A DNA stretch of 64,000 bases from Meconema thalassinum (GCA_946902985.2 OX336391.1:71587947-71651946); one strand, 5' to 3'; counted from the stretch's first letter, positions 36,635 through 51,303 are shown. The notes: a model not told the origin generated them from the letters alone. Numbers and translations: made by a program.

Positions 36635-37140
36635 CATACATACATACATACATACATACATACAGACAGACTTTTTTCAATATACCACGGCTATATGAAA
36701 GCCTATAGGATCTTTAGATCCGGCTTTCATAACAAGTAGGAGTCCCCGCAGCACGACCTGCTTTTGATGAGACGGAGGCGCAGCAGCAAGGGGCCAGCAA
36801 GAGGGGTTATAATCTCAAACAACAACTTCGTTGGCGGCAAGGCCTGATGCCTAGCATTTCGGGCCTTTGGCCCGATTGTGTGGTAATGTAGGAAAATTAT
36901 AAAATGTTATTCTAGGCAATGCTGACACCATCACGTGATTATGAAAGCCGGACGTCCTGGGAAATGGAAAGTATATTACAGCTGTAAATACATTATTTAA
37001 CTTATTGAAAAGGTGAAAACGGGTTATTATAGATAATTTTCCGTAGAATTCAATTAGACCATCGTTTAAATTTTTACCTACTATTATATACATTTGGGCC
37101 TCCTTTTTTTTTTCAAAAACCAAAAGCATTTAATAACATC
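36635..37140. repeat. Insert, delta subtype
   Basis: 506 bp; equivalent of 13678-14193 with a shorter CATA tract. Right flank again resumes at TTCAGGGCCCC. Confidence 0.8.
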
Positions 37141-38291
37141 TTCAGGGCCCCAAAATAAGAAAACGCTGAGAGATATCAAAAAATCGTTATGAGTAAAAAA
37201 GATGCATACCGCGGAGATCTTAAACCAGAACATTTAACGTTTCTCGATGCGACCAACCGTTTCCGAGATATATCGATTCAAAAAAAAAGTTTGAAATTCT
37301 CGGCCCCCCAAAAAGATCCGGCCCTGCACCCTTTTTAACGCCCGACAACTGGTTTCCTCACAGGGTCCAACTCTTTCACAGCTCCAAATTTCAGCTCGAT
37401 ATCTTGAAAATTGCGACCTGTACATCGCTAAACCCAAAAATGTCACGCACATTGGACATTTTCAGGGCCATAAAATAGAAAACGGTGAGAGATATCAAAA
37501 AATCGTTTAGAGTAAAAAAGTTGCATACCGCGGAGATCTTACACCTGTACATTTAACTTTTTTCGAAGCGAAAAACCGTTTCCGAGATATATCGAAACAA
37601 AAAAAAAATTGAAATTCAGGGCCCCAAAAAAAAGATTCGGCCCAGCACCGATTTTAACGCCCAACAATAGGATTCGTCACAGTCACTAACTCTTTCACCG
37701 TACCAAATTTCAGCTTCATATCTTGAAAATGGCGACCAGTACTTAGCTAAACGCAAAAATCTCACGCACAATGGACATTTTCAGGGCCCTAAAAAGAGGA
37801 AACGGTGAGAGATATCAAAAAATCGTTTTGAGTAAAATAGTTGCATACCGCGGAGATCTTACACCTGTACATTTAACATTTTTCGATACGACCAACTGTT
37901 TCCGAGATATATAGATTCCAAAAAACAGTTTGAAATTCAGGGCCCCCAAAAATGATCCGGCCCTGCACCGATTTTAACGCCCAACAATAGGATTCGTCAC
38001 AGTCACTAACTCTTTCACCGTACCACGTTTCAGCTTCACATCTTGAAAATTGCGATCAGTACTTCCCTAAAAGCAAAAATGTCACGCACAATGGACATTT
38101 TCAGGGCCCCAAAAAAAGAAAACGGTGAGAGATATCAAAAAATAGTTTTGAGTAAAAAAGTTGCATACCGCGGTGATCTTACACATGTAGATTTAATTTT
38201 TTTGATAAGACCAACTGTTTCCGAGATATATCGATTCCAAAAAAAAATTGAAATTCAGGGCCCCAAAAGAAGATTCGGCCCAGCACCGATT
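37141..38291 (+). repeat. Monomer block closing higher-order copy 2
   Basis: Equivalent of 14194-15343, with the CATTGGAC monomer near 37450. Confidence 0.87.
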
Positions 38292-40004
38292 GTAACGCCC
38301 AGTAACAGGATTCGTCACAGTCACTAATTCTTTCAGCGTACCAAATTTCAGCTTCATATCTTGAAAATCGCGACCAGTACTTAGCTAAACGCAAAAATGT
38401 CACGCACAATGGACATTTTCAGGGCCCTAAAATAAGAAAACGGTGAGAGATATCAAAAAATCGTTTTGAGTAAAAAAGTTGCATACCGCGGAGATCTTAC
38501 ACCTGTACATTTAACATTTTTCGATGCGACCAACTGTTTCCGAGATATATCGATTCCAAAAAAAAGTTTGAAATTCAGGGCCCCAAAAAACATCCGGCCC
38601 TGCGCCGATCTTATCGCCCAACAATAGGATTCGTCACAGTCACTAACTCTTTCACCGCACCAAATTTGAGCTTAATATCTTGAAAATTGCGACCAGTACT
38701 TAGCTAAACGCAAAACTGGCACGCACAATGGACAATTTCAGGGCCCCAAAAAAAGAAAACAGTGAGAGATATCAAAAAATCGTTTTGAGTAAAAAAGATG
38801 CATACCGCGGAGATCTCACACCTGTATATTTAACATTTTTCGATACGACCAGCCGTTTCCGAGATATATCGATTCCAAAAAAAAAATTGAAATTCAGGGC
38901 CCCCAAAAAACATCCGGCCCTTCACCGATCTTGACGCCCAACAATAGGATTCGTCACAGTCACTAACGCTTTCATCGCACCAAAGTTCAGCTTAATATCT
39001 TGAAAATTGCGACCAGTACTTAGCTAAACGCAAAAATGTCACGCACAATGGACATTTTCAGGGCCTCAAAATATGAAAACGGTGAGAGATATCAAAAAAT
39101 AGATTTTGTAAAAAAAAGTTGCATACCGCGGAGATCTTACACCTGTATATTTAACATTTTTCGATACGACCAACCGTTTCCGAGATATATCGATTCCAAA
39201 AAAAAGTTTGAAATTCAGGGCCCCAAAAAAACATCCGGCCCTGCGCCGATCTTATCGCCCAACAATAGGATTCGTCACAGTCACTAACTCTTTCACCGCA
39301 CCAAATTTCAGCTTAATATCTTGAAAATTACGACCAGTACTTAGCTAAACGCAAAAATGTCACGCACAATGGACATTTTCAGGGCCCCAAAAAAAGAAAA
39401 CAGTGAGAGATATCAAAAAATCGTTTTGAGTAAAAAAGATGCATACCGCGGAGATCTTACAACTGTACATTTAACATTTTTCGATACGACCAACCGTTTC
39501 CGAGTTATATCGATTCAAAAAAAGTTTGAAATTCAGGGCCCCTAAAAAGATCCGGCCCTGCACCGATTTTAACGTCCAACGATAGGATTCGTTACAGTCA
39601 CTAACTCTTTCATCGTACCAAATTTCAGCTTAATATCTTGAAAATTGCGACCAGTACTTAGCTAAACGCAAAAACGCCACGTTCAATGGACATTTTCAGG
39701 GCCCCAAAAAAAGAAAACGGTTAGAGATATCAAAAATTCGTTTTGAGTAAAAAAGTTGCATACCGCGGAGATCTTACACCTATACCTTTAACATTTTTCG
39801 ATACGACCAACCGCTTCCGAGATATATCGATTCAAAAAAATAGGATGAAATTCAGGGCCCCAAAAAAAAGGTCTGGCCCTGCACCTATTTTAACGCACAA
39901 CAATAGGGTTCGTCACAGGCCCCAACTCTTTCACCCTACCAAATTTCAGCTCGATATCTTGAAAATTGCGACCTCTACTTTGCTAAACGCAAAACCGTCA
40001 CGCA
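38292..40004 (+). repeat. Monomer block opening higher-order copy 3
   Basis: Equivalent of 1-1714 and 15344-17057. One A fewer in the poly-A near 38585 shifts the short open frame that copies 1 and 2 have, which argues against coding. Confidence 0.87.
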
Positions 40005-40067
40005 CATACATACATACATACAGACAGACTTTTTCCCACATACCAGATCACCAGGGTATGGAACTAT
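40005..40067. repeat. Truncated insert
   Basis: Equivalent of 1715-1778. Confidence 0.8.
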
Positions 40068-40113
40068 TTTACTCATAACGATTTTTTGATATCTATCACC
40101 GTTTTCTCTTTTT
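40068..40113 (-). repeat. Inverted A-half fragment
   Basis: Equivalent of 1779-1824. Confidence 0.86.
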
Positions 40114-42568
40114 ACACCTTTACATTTGACGTTTTTCGATACCACCAGCCATTTCCGAGATATATCGATTCCAAAAAAAGTTTGAAATTCAGGGCCCCCC
40201 AAAAAGATCCGGCCCTGCACCGTTTTTAACGCCCGACAATAGGTTTATTAACAGGGTCTAACTGTTTCACCGCTCCAAATTTTAGCTCGATATCTTTAAA
40301 ATTGCGAACTGTACTTCGCTAAACCCAAAAATGTCACGCACAATGGATATTTTGGCCTAAGAAAGTAAACGGTGAGAGATATCGAAAAATCGTTTTCAGT
40401 AAAAAAGGTGCATACCGCGGAGATCTTACACCTATACATTTAACATTTTTCGATACGATAAACCGTTTCCGAGATATATCGAATCCAAAAAAAAGTTTGA
40501 AATTCAGGGCCCCCAAAAAAGATTCGGCCCTGCACCTATTTTAACGCCCACAATAGGATTCGTCACAGTCACTAACTATTTCATCGTACCAAATTTCAGC
40601 TTAATATCTTGAAAATTGCGACCAGTACTTAGCTAAACGCAAAAATGTCACACACAATGAACATTTTCAGGGCCCCAAAAAAAGAAAACTGTGAGAGATA
40701 TCAAAAAATCGTATTGGGTAAAAAAGTTGCTTACCGCGGAGATCTTACACATGTAGATTTAAAGTTTTTTGATAAGACCAACCATTTTCGAGATATATCG
40801 AGTCCAAAAAAATTGAAATTCAGGGCCCCAAAAAAAGATTCGGCCCAGCACCGATTTTAACTCCCCATAATAGGATTCGTCACAGTCACTAATTCTTTCA
40901 CCGTACCAAATTTCAGCTTCATATCTTGAAAATTGCGACCAGTACTTAGCTAAACGCAAAAATGTCGCGCACAATGGACATTTTCAGGGCCCTAAAAAAA
41001 GAAAACGGTGAGAGATATCAAAAAATCGTTTTGAGTAAAAAAGTTGCATACCGCGGAGATCTTACACCTGTACTTTTAACACTTTTCGATACGATCAACC
41101 GTTTCCGAGATATATCGATTCCAAAAAAAAGTTTGAAATTCAGGCCCCCCAAAAAAGATCCGTCCCTGCACCGATCTTAACGCCCAACAATAGGATTCGT
41201 CACAGTCACTAACTCTTTTACCGTATCAAATTTCAGCTTAATATCTTGAAAATTGCGACCAGTACTTCGCTAAACGCAAAAATGTCACGCACAATGGACA
41301 TTTTCAGGCCCCAAAAAAAGAAAACGGTGAGAGATATCAAAAAATCGTTTGGAGTAAAAAAGTTGCATACCGCGGAGATCTTACTCCTTTCCCTTTAACA
41401 TTTTTCGATACGACCAACCGTTTCCGAGATATATCGATTCCAAAAAACAGTTAGAAATTCAGGGCCCCCAAAAAAGATCCGGCCCTGCACCGATTTTAAC
41501 GCCCAACAATAGGATTCGTCACAGTCACTAACTCTTTCACCGTACCAAATTTCAGCTTAATATCTTGAAAATTGCGACCAGTACTTAGCTAAACGCAAAA
41601 ATGTCACACACATTGGATATTTTCAGGGCCCCAAAAAAAGAAAACGGTGAGAAATATCAAAAAATCGTTTTGAGTAAATAAGTTGCATACCGCGGAGATC
41701 TTACACCTATACCTTTAACATTTTTCGATGCGATCAACCGTTTTCGAGATATATCGATTCCAAAAAAAAGTTTGAAATTCAGGGCCCACAAAAAAAAATC
41801 CGGCCCTGCACCGATTTTAACGCCCAACAATAGGATTCGTCACAGTCACTAACTCTTTTACCGTACCAAATTTCAGCTTAATATCTTGAAAATTGCGACC
41901 AGTACTTAGCTAAACTCAAAAATGCCACACACAATGGACATTTTCAGGCCCCCCCCCAAAAAACGGTGAGAAATATCAAAAAATCGTTTTGAGTAAAAAA
42001 GTTGCATACCGCGGAGATCTTACACCTATACATTTAACATTTTTCGATGCGATCAACCGTTTCCGAGATATATTGATTCCAAAAAAAAAGTTTGAAATTC
42101 AGGGCCCCAAAAAAGATCCGGCCCTGCACCGATTTTAACGCCCAACAATAGGATTCGTCACAGCCACTAACTCTTTCATCGTACCAAATTTCAGCTTAAT
42201 ATCTTGAAAATTGCGACCAGTTCTTAGCTAAACGCAAAAATATCACGCACAATGGACATTTTCAGGGCCCCAAAAAAGAAATCGGTGAGAGATATCAAAA
42301 AATCGTTTTTAGTAAAAAAGTTGCATACTGCGGAGATCTTACACCTATACATTTAACATTTTTCGATACGACCAACCGTTTCCGAGATATATCGATTGAA
42401 AAAAATAGGATGAAATTCAGGGCCCCAAAAGAAGGTCCGGCCCTGCACCGATTTTAACCCCCAACTATAGGGTTCGTCACAGGCCCCAACTCTTTCACCG
42501 TACTAAATTTCAGCTCGATATCTTGAAAATTGCGACCTGTACTTTGCTAAACGCAAAAACTTCACGCA
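40114..42568 (+). repeat. Monomer block, most complete version
   Basis: About 7.7 monomers, including all variants that are singly missing or fused in copies 1 and 2. Confidence 0.87.
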
Positions 42569-43062
42569 CATACATACATACATACATACAGACAGACTTT
42601 TTCCAATATACCACGGCTATATGAAAGCCTATAGGATCTTTAGATCCGGCTTTCATAACAAGTAGGATTCCACGCAGCACGACCTGCTTTTGATGAGACG
42701 GTGGCGCAGCAGCAAGGGGCCAGCAAGAGGGGTTATAATCTCAAACAACAACTTCGTTGGTGGCAAGGCCTGCGGATTTGCATTTCGGACCTTCGACCCG
42801 ATTGCAAGGAAATGTAGGAAAATTATAAAATGTTATTCTAGGCAATGCTGAGACCATCACATGGTTATGAAAGCCGGACGTCCTCGGAAGTGGAAAATAT
42901 CTTACTGCTGTAAATACATGATTCAACTTATTGAAAAGGTTAAAACGAGTAATTATAGATAATTTTCCGTAGAATTTAATTAGACCATAAGTTGAATTTT
43001 TACCAGATGTTATATACATTTGGGCTCCATTTTTTTCAAAAACCAAAACATTTAATAACATC
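42569..43062. repeat. Insert, alpha subtype, short head
   Basis: 494 bp; equivalent of 3645-4138. Confidence 0.8.
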
Positions 43063-43596
43063 AGAACGGTGAGAGATATCAACATATCATAAGGGGTAGA
43101 AAAGTTGCAAATCACTGAGATCTTACACCTGTAGATTTAACTTTTTTCGATATGATCGACGCTTCCGGAGATATAACGATTCGAAAAAAAGAATGAAATT
43201 CACGGCCCCAAAAAAGGAAAATGGTGAGAGATATCAAAAAATCATATGAGTTAAAAAAGTTGCTAATCACTGAGGTCCTAAATTTGTAGATTTTACTTTG
43301 TTCGATACGTTCAACCGTTTCCCCAATATAACTGTTCGAAAAAGAGGAAGAAATTCAGGGCCGCAGAAAATCAAATCGGTGAGAGATATCAACAAATCTT
43401 AAGGGTTGAAAAAGTTGCTAACCACTGAGATCTTACACCTGTAGATTTAACTTTGTTAGATACGGCCAACCGTTTCCCAGATATAACAGTTCGAATAAAA
43501 GGATGACATTCGGGGCTCCAGAAAAGGAAAACGGTGAGAGATATCAAAACATCATCAGGGGTAAAAAAAAGGATGAAATTCAGGGCCCCAAAGAAT
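43063..43596 (+). repeat. Half-monomer array
   Basis: Equivalent of 4139-4674; begins AGAACGGTGAG. Confidence 0.85.
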
Positions 43597-45328
43597 GGTC
43601 CGGCCATGCACCAATTTTAACGCCCGACAAGAGAGTTCCTGACAGGCCCAATTTCTTTCCCCGTGACACATTTCAGCTCGATATCTTGAAAATTCCGACC
43701 TCTAGTTTGCTAAACGTAAAAAAGTCACGCACATACGTACATTTTCAGGGCCCCCAAGAAAGACAACGCTGAGAGATATAAAAAAATCGTTATGGGTAAG
43801 ATCGTTGCATACCGCGGAGATTTAACACTTGTGTATTTAACTTTTTTCGATATGACCAACCGTCTCCGAGATATATCGATTCCAAAAGAGTTTCAAATTC
43901 AGGGCCCCGAAAAAAGATACAGCCCTTCACCGATTTTAACGCCGAAAAATAGGGTTCCTCATAGGCTCTAGCTCTTTTACCGCTCCAAATTACAGCTTGA
44001 TATCTTGAAAATTGCGACCTGTACTTTGCTAAACCCAAAAACGTCACGCACATACGCACAATTTCAGGGCCCCAAAAAAAGAAAACGGTGAGAGATATCA
44101 AAAAATCGTTTTGAGTAAAAAAGTTGCATACCGCGGAGATCTTACACCTGTACCTTTAACGTTTTTCGATACGACCAACCGTTTCCGAGATATATCGAAT
44201 CCAAAAATAAGTTTGAAATTCAGGGCCCCCAAAAAAGATCCGGCCCTGCACCGACTTCAACGCCCAACAACAGGATTCATCACAGTCGCTAACTCTTTCA
44301 CCGTACCAAATTTCAGCTTAATATCTTGAAAATGGCGACCAGTACTTAGCTAAACCTAAAAATGTCACGCACCACGGACATTTTCAGGGCCCCAAAAAAA
44401 GAAAACGGTGAGAGATATCAAAAAATCGCTTTGAGTTAAAAACTTGCATACCGCGGAGTTCTTACACCTGTACGTTTAACATTATTCGATACGACCAACC
44501 GTTTCCGATATATATCGATTCCAAAATACAGTTAGAAATTCAGGGCCCAAAAAAAGATCCGGCCCTGCACCGATTTTAACGCCCAACAATAGGATTCGTC
44601 ACAGTCACTAACTCTTTCACCGTACCAAATTTCAGCTTAATATCTTGAAAATTGCGATCAGTACTTAGCTAAACGCAAAAATGTCACACCCTATGGACAT
44701 TTTTAGGGCCCCAAAAAAGAAAACGGTGTGAGATATCAAAAAATCGTTTTGAGTAAAAAAGTTGCATACCGCGGAGATCTTACACCTATACCTTTAACAT
44801 TTTTCGATACGATCAACCGTTTCCGAGATATATCGATTCCAAAAAAAAGTTTGAAATTCATGGCCCTCAAAGGAGATCCGGCCCTGCACAGATCTTAACG
44901 CCCAATAACAGGATTCGTCACAGTCACTAACTCTTTCACCGTACCAAATTTCAGCTTAATATCTTGAAAATTGCGACCAGTACATAGCTAAACGCAAAAA
45001 TGTCACGCACAATGGACATTTTCAGGGCCCAAAAAAAAGAAAAAGGTGAGAGATATCTAAAAATCGTTTTGAGTAAAAAAGTTGCATACCGCGGATATCT
45101 TACACCTGTACGTTTAACATTTTTCGATACGACCAACCGTTTCCGAGATATAACGATTCAAAAAATAGGATGAAATTCAGGGCCCCAAAAAAAGGTCCGG
45201 CCCTGGACCGATTTTAACGCCCAACAATAGGGTTCGTCACAGGCCCAAACTCTTTCACCGTACCAAATTTCAGCTCGATATCTTGAAAATTGCGACCTGT
45301 ACTTTGCTAAACGCAAAAACGTCACGCA
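43597..45328 (+). repeat. Monomer block
   Basis: Equivalent of 4675-6407. Confidence 0.86.
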
Positions 45329-45944
45329 CATACGTACATACATACATACATACATACATACATACATACATACATACATACATACATACAGACAGACAGA
45401 CTTTTTTTGAAATTTTTTTTTTCGACTCTGGTTCGATTGGTATAGGTTTGAACCGTGGGCGACGCTTGGTTTCCGAGATCTCGAAAAATCCTACCACGGC
45501 TATATGAAAGCCTATTGGATCATTAGATCCGGCTTTCATAACAAGTAGGAGTCCACGCAGCACGACCTGCTTTTGATTAGACGGTCGCGCAACATTGCGG
45601 CGAGCAAGATGGGTAATAATCTCACACAACAACTTCGTTCTGGCAAGGTCTGCGGATTTGCATTTCGGACATTCGACCCGATTGCGAGGAAATGTAGGAA
45701 AATTATAAAATGTTATTCTAGGCAATGCTGACACCATCACATGGTTATGAAAGCCGGACGTCCTCGGAAATGGAAAATATCTTACTGCTGTAAATACATG
45801 ATTCAACTTATTGAAAGGGTTAAAACGGATTATTATAGGTAATTTACCGTAGAATTCAAATAGACCATCAGTTGAATTTTTACCAATTATTATATTCATT
45901 TGGGCCCCTTTTTTTTTCAAAGATCAAAAACATTTAATAACATC
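45329..45944. repeat. Insert, gamma subtype, long head
   Basis: 616 bp. CATA tract length and extra CAGA match copy 2, not copy 1. Confidence 0.8.
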
Positions 45945-46455
45945 AAAACGTAGAGAGATAGCCTGTAAAAATATGATAAGGGGTAAAAATGTTGCTAATC
46001 ACTGAGTATATTTAACTTTTTTCGATAGGGCATATAACGATTCGAAAAAAAGAATGAAATTCACGGCCCCAAAAAAAGAAAATGGTGAGAGATAACAAAA
46101 AATCATAAGAGTTAAAAAAGTAGCTAATCACTGACATCCTATATCTGTAGATTTAACTTTTTTCGATACGGCCAACCGTTTCTCAAATATAACGGATCGA
46201 AAAAAGGAAGAAATTCAGTGCCCCAGAAAATGAAAACGGTGAGAGATATCAAAAAATCATAAGGGTTGAAAAAGTTGCTAATCACTGAGATCTTACACCT
46301 GCAGATTTAACTTTGTTAGACACGGCCAACCGTTTCCCAGATATAACGGTTCGAAAAAAAGGAAGACATTCAGGGCCCCAAAAATGAAAACGGTGAGAGA
46401 TATCAAAACATCATAAGGGGTTAAAAAAAGGATGAAATTTAGGGCCCCCCAAAAA
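45945..46455 (+). repeat. Half-monomer array
   Basis: Equivalent of 7011-7520. Confidence 0.85.
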
Positions 46456-48187
46456 GGTCCTGCCTTGCACCGTTTTCCATGCCAAACAATAGGGTTCGTC
46501 ACAGGCCACAACTTTTTAACCGTGCCAAATTTCAGCTTGATATCTTGAAAATTGCGACCTGTACTTCTCTAAACCAAGAAATGTCACGCACAATGGACAT
46601 TTTCAGGGCCCCAAATAAGGAAAACGGTGAGAGATATCAAAAAATCGTTTTGAGTAAAAATGTTGCATACTACGGAGATCTTATACCTTTACATATAACG
46701 TTTTTCGATACGACCAACCCTTTCCGAGATATATCGATTGCAAAAAAAAATTGAAATTCAGGGCCCCCAAAAAAGATCCGGCCCTGCGCCGATATTAACG
46801 CCCAACAATAGGATTCGCCACAGTCACTAACTCTTTCACCGTACCAAATTTCAGCATCATATCTTGAAAAATTGCGACCAGTTCTTGGTTAACGCAAACA
46901 TCTCACGCACAATGGACATATTCAGGGCCCCAAAAAAGAAAACGGTGAGAGATATCAAAAAATCGTGTTGAGTAAAAAAGTTGCATACCGCGGAGATCTT
47001 ACACCAATACCTTTAACATGTTTCGATACGATCAACCGATTCCGAGATATATCGATTCCAAAAAACATTTAGAAATTCAGGGCCCCCAAAAAAGATCCGG
47101 CCCTGCACCGATTTTAACGCCCAACAATAGGATTCGTCACAGTCACTAACTCTTTCACCGTACCAAATTTCAGCTTAATATCTTGCAAATTGCGACCAGT
47201 ACTTAGCTAATCGCAAAAATGTCACACACAATGGACATTTTCAGGGCCCCAAAAAAAGAAAACGGTGAGAGATATCAAAAAATAGTTTTGAGTAAAAAAG
47301 TTGCATACCGTGGAGATCTTACACCTATATATTTAACATTTTTCGATATGATCAACCGTTTCCGACATATATCGATTCCAAAAAAAAGTTTGAAATTCAG
47401 GGCCCCCAAAAAACATCCGGCCCTGCACCGATTTTAACGCCCAACAACAGGATTCGTCACAGTCACTAACTCTTTCACCGTACCAAATTTCAGCTTAATA
47501 TCTTGAAAATTGCGACCAGTACTTAGCTAAAGGCAAAAATGTCACGCACAATGGACATTTTCAGGGCCCCAAAAAAGAAAACGGTGAGAGATATCAAAAA
47601 ATAGTTTTCAGCAAAAAAGTTGCATACCGCAGAGATCTTACACCTATACCTTTAACATTTTTCGATATGATCAACCGTTTCCGAGATATATCGATTCCAA
47701 AAAAATGTTTGAAATTCAGGGCCCCCAAAAAAGATCCGGCCCTGCACCGATTTTAACGCCCAACAATAGGATTCGTCACAGTCATTAACTCTTTCACCGT
47801 AACAAATGTCAGCTTAATATCTTGAAAATTGCGACCAGTACTTAGCTAAACGCAAAAATGTCACTTACAATGGACATTTTCAGGGCCCCAAAAAAAGAAA
47901 ACGGTGAGAGATATCAAAAAATAGTTTTGAGTAAAAAAGTTGCATACGGCGGAGATCTTACACCTATACCTTTAACATTTTCCGATACGACCGACCGTTT
48001 CCAAGATATTTCGATTCAAAGAAATAGGATGAAATTCAGGGCCCCAAAAAAAGGTCCGGCCCTACACCGATTTTAACGCCCATCAATAGGCTTCGTCACA
48101 GGCCCCAACTCTTTCACCGTACCAAATTTCAGCTCGATATCTTCAAAATTGCGACCTGTACTTTGCTAAACGCAAAAACTTCACGCA
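46456..48187 (+). repeat. Monomer block
   Basis: Equivalent of 7521-9252. Confidence 0.87.
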
Positions 48188-48679
48188 CATACATACATAC
48201 ATACAGACAGACTTTTTCCAATATACCACGGCTATATGAAAGCCTATAGGATCTTTAGATCCGGCTTTCATAACAAGTAGGAGTCCACGCAGCACGACCT
48301 GCTTTTGATGAGACGGTGGCGCAGCAGCAAGGGGCCAGCAAGAGGGGTTATAATCTCAAACAACAACTTCGTTGGCGGCAAGGCCTGCGGAATTGCATTT
48401 CGAACCATCGACCCGATTGCGAGGAAATGTAGGAAAATTATAAAATGTTATTGTAGGCAATGCTGACACCATCACATGGTTATGAAAGCCGGACGTCCTC
48501 GGAAGTGGAAAATATCTTACAGCTGTAAATAAATGATTCAACTTATTGAAAAGGTTAAAAAGAGTTATTATAGATAATTTTCCGTAGATTTCAATTAGAC
48601 CATCAGATGAATTTTTACCAGTTATTATATACATTTGGGCCCCATTTTTTTTTCAAAAACCAAAATCATTTAATAACAT
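48188..48679. repeat. Insert, beta subtype, short head
   Basis: 492 bp; equivalent of 9253-9744. Confidence 0.8.
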
Positions 48680-48968
48680 AAAAACGGCGAGGGATATCAA
48701 AATATGATAAGGGGTAGAAAAGTTGCAAATCACTGAGATCTTACACCTGTAGATTTAACTTTTTTCGATAGGATCGACGCTTTCCAAGATATATCGATTC
48801 GAAAAAAAGAATGAAATTCACGGCCCCCAAAGAAGGAAAATGGTGAGAGATATCAAAAAATCATAAGAGTTAAAAAAGTTGCTAATCGCTGAGATCCTAT
48901 ATCTGTAGATTTTACTTTCCCAAATATAACGGTTCAAAAAAAGTTTGAAATTCAGGGCCCACAAAAAA
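48680..48968 (+). repeat. Short half-monomer array
   Basis: Joined to CAGGGCCCACAAAA as in copy 2, not to the GGGCCCTCAAAA of copy 1. Confidence 0.82.
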
Positions 48969-50701
48969 GATCCGGCCCTGCGCCGATATTAACGCCCAAC
49001 AATAGGATTCGTCACAGTCACTAACTCTTTCACCGTACCAAATTTCAGCTTAATATCCTGAAAATTGCGACCAGTACTTAGCTAAACGCAAAAATGTCAC
49101 GCACAATGGACATATTCAGGGCCCAAAAAAAAGAAAACGGTGAGAGATATCAAAAATAAATTTGAGTAAAAAAGTTGCATACCGCGGAGATCTTACACCT
49201 ATACATTTAACATTTTTCGATACGATCAACCGTTTCCGAGATATATCGATTCCAAAGAAAAACTTGAAATTCAGGGCCCCCAACAAAGATTCGGCCTTGC
49301 ACTATTTTAACGCCCTACAATAGGGTTCGTCACAGTCACTAACTCTTTCACCGTACCAAATTTCAGCTTAATATCTTGAAAATTGCGACCAGTACTTAGC
49401 TAAACGCAAAAATGTCACGCACAATGGACATATTCAGGACCCCAAAAAAAGAAAACGGTGAGAGATATCAAAAAATAGTTTTGAGTAAAAAAGTTGCATA
49501 CCGCGGAGATCTTACACCTATATATTTAACATTTTTCGATACGACCGACCGTTTCCGAGATATATCGATTCCAAAAAAATGTTTGAAATTCAGGGCCCCC
49601 CAAAAAGATCCGGCCCTGCACCGATTTTAACGCCCAACAATAGGGTTCGTCACAGTCACTAACTCTTTCACCGTACCAAATTTCAGCTTAATATCTTGAA
49701 AATTGCGACCAGTACTTAGCTAAACGCAAAAATGTCACACACAATGGACATTTTCAGGGCCCCAAAAAAAGAAAACGGTGAGAAATATCAAAAAATCGTT
49801 TTGAGTAAATAAGTTGCATACCGCGGAGATCTTACACCTATACGTTTAACATTTTTCGATACGATCAACCGTTTCCGAGATATATCGATTCCGAAAAAAA
49901 GTTTGAAATTCAGGGTCCTCAAAAAAGATCCGGCCCTGCACCGATTTTAACGCCCAACAACAGGATTCGTCACAGTCACTAACTCTTTCATCGTACCAAA
50001 TTTCAGCTTAATATCTTGAAAATTGCGACCAGTACTTAGCTAAACGCAAAAATGTCACGCACAATGGACATTTTCAGGACCCCAAAAAAAGAAAACGGTG
50101 AGAGATATCAAAAAATCGTTTTGAGTAAGAAAGTTGCATACTGCGGAGATCTTACACCTATACCTTTAACATTTTTCGATACGACCAACCGTTTCCGAGA
50201 TATATCGATTCCAAAAAAAATTTTGAAATTCAGGGCCCCCAAAAAAGATCCGGCCCTGCACCGATTTTAACGCCCAACAATAGGTTTCGTCACAGTCACT
50301 AACTCTTTCATCGTACCAAATTTCAGCATAATATCTTGAAAATTGCGACCAGTACTTAGCTAAACGCAAAAATGTCACGCACAATGGACATTTTCAGGGC
50401 CCCAAAAAAAGAAAACGGTGAGAGATATCAAAAAATCATTATGAGTAAAAAAGTTGCATACCGCGGAGATCTTACACCCGTAGATTTAACGTTTTTCGAT
50501 ACGACCAGCCGTTTCAAAGATATATCGATTCAAAAAAATAGGATGAAATTCAGGGCCCCAAAAAAAAGTCCGGCCCTGGACCGATTTTAACGCCCAACAA
50601 TAGGGTTCGTCACAGGCCCAAACTCTTTCACCGTACCAAACTTCAGCTCGATATCTTGAAAATTGCGACCTGTACTTTGCTAAACGCAAAAACGTCACGC
50701 A
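48969..50701 (+). repeat. Monomer block with a chimeric monomer
   Basis: Regular 320-bp tandem stretch. The monomer at 49732-50051 combines GAGAAATATC and AGTAAATAAGTTGC, known otherwise only from the 2690/41611-type, with TACGTTTAAC, CCGAAAAAAAG and GGGTCCTC of the 10797-type that belongs at this place. Confidence 0.9.
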
Positions 50702-51303
50702 CATACGTACATACATACATACATACATACATACATACATACATACATACAGACAGACTTTTTTTGAATTTTTTTTTTCGACTCTGATTCGATTGGTATA
50801 GGTTTGAAACGTGGGCGACGCTTAGTTTCCGAGATCTCGAAAAATCCTACCACGGCTATATGAAAGCCTATAGGATCTTTAGATCCGGCTTTCATAACAA
50901 GTAGGAGTCCACGCAGCACGACCTGCTTTTGATGAGACGGTGGCGCAGCAGCAAGGGGCCAGCAAGAGGGGTTATAATCTCAAACAACAACTTCGTTGGT
51001 GGCAAGGCCTGCGGATTTGCATTTCGGACCTTCGACCCGATTGCAAGGAAATGTAGGAAAATTATAAAATGTTATTCTAGGCAATGCTGAGACCATCACA
51101 TGGTTATGAAAGCCGGACGTCCTCGGAAGTGGAAAATATCTTACTGCTGTAAATACATGATTCAACTTATTGAAAAGGTTAAAACGAGTAATTATAGATA
51201 ATTTTCCGTAGAATTTAATTAGACCATAAGTTGAATTTTTACCAGATGTTATATACATTTGGGCTCCATTTTTTTTTCAAAAACCAAAACATTTAATAAC
51301 ATC
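50702..51303. repeat. Insert, alpha subtype, long head
   Basis: 602 bp; equivalent of 11767-12368. Confidence 0.8.

Larger units (their letters stand above)
15344..38291. repeat. Higher-order repeat copy 2 (about 22.9 kb, expanded)
   Basis: Collinear with copy 1 but about 7.6 kb longer. The excess is accounted for by a 2567-bp tandem duplication (16089-21222), two extra 2.2-2.5-kb units (27495-34716), two monomers that copy 1 lost, less one monomer lost here, and small microsatellite changes. The lost monomer left a fusion visible at about 18498-18536 and again at about 21061-21100: AAACAGTTAG from one monomer is followed directly by GGGCCCACAAAA from the next. The two ends of the unit are unambiguous because the start signature recurs at 38292. 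Confidence 0.9.

Noticed and set aside
15344..38291. Assembly collapse or false duplication as the full explanation of the copies
   Set aside because: Copies differ by scattered substitutions, private shared variants and different sub-block numbers, which duplicated reads would not produce. Exact copy numbers still depend on read support.
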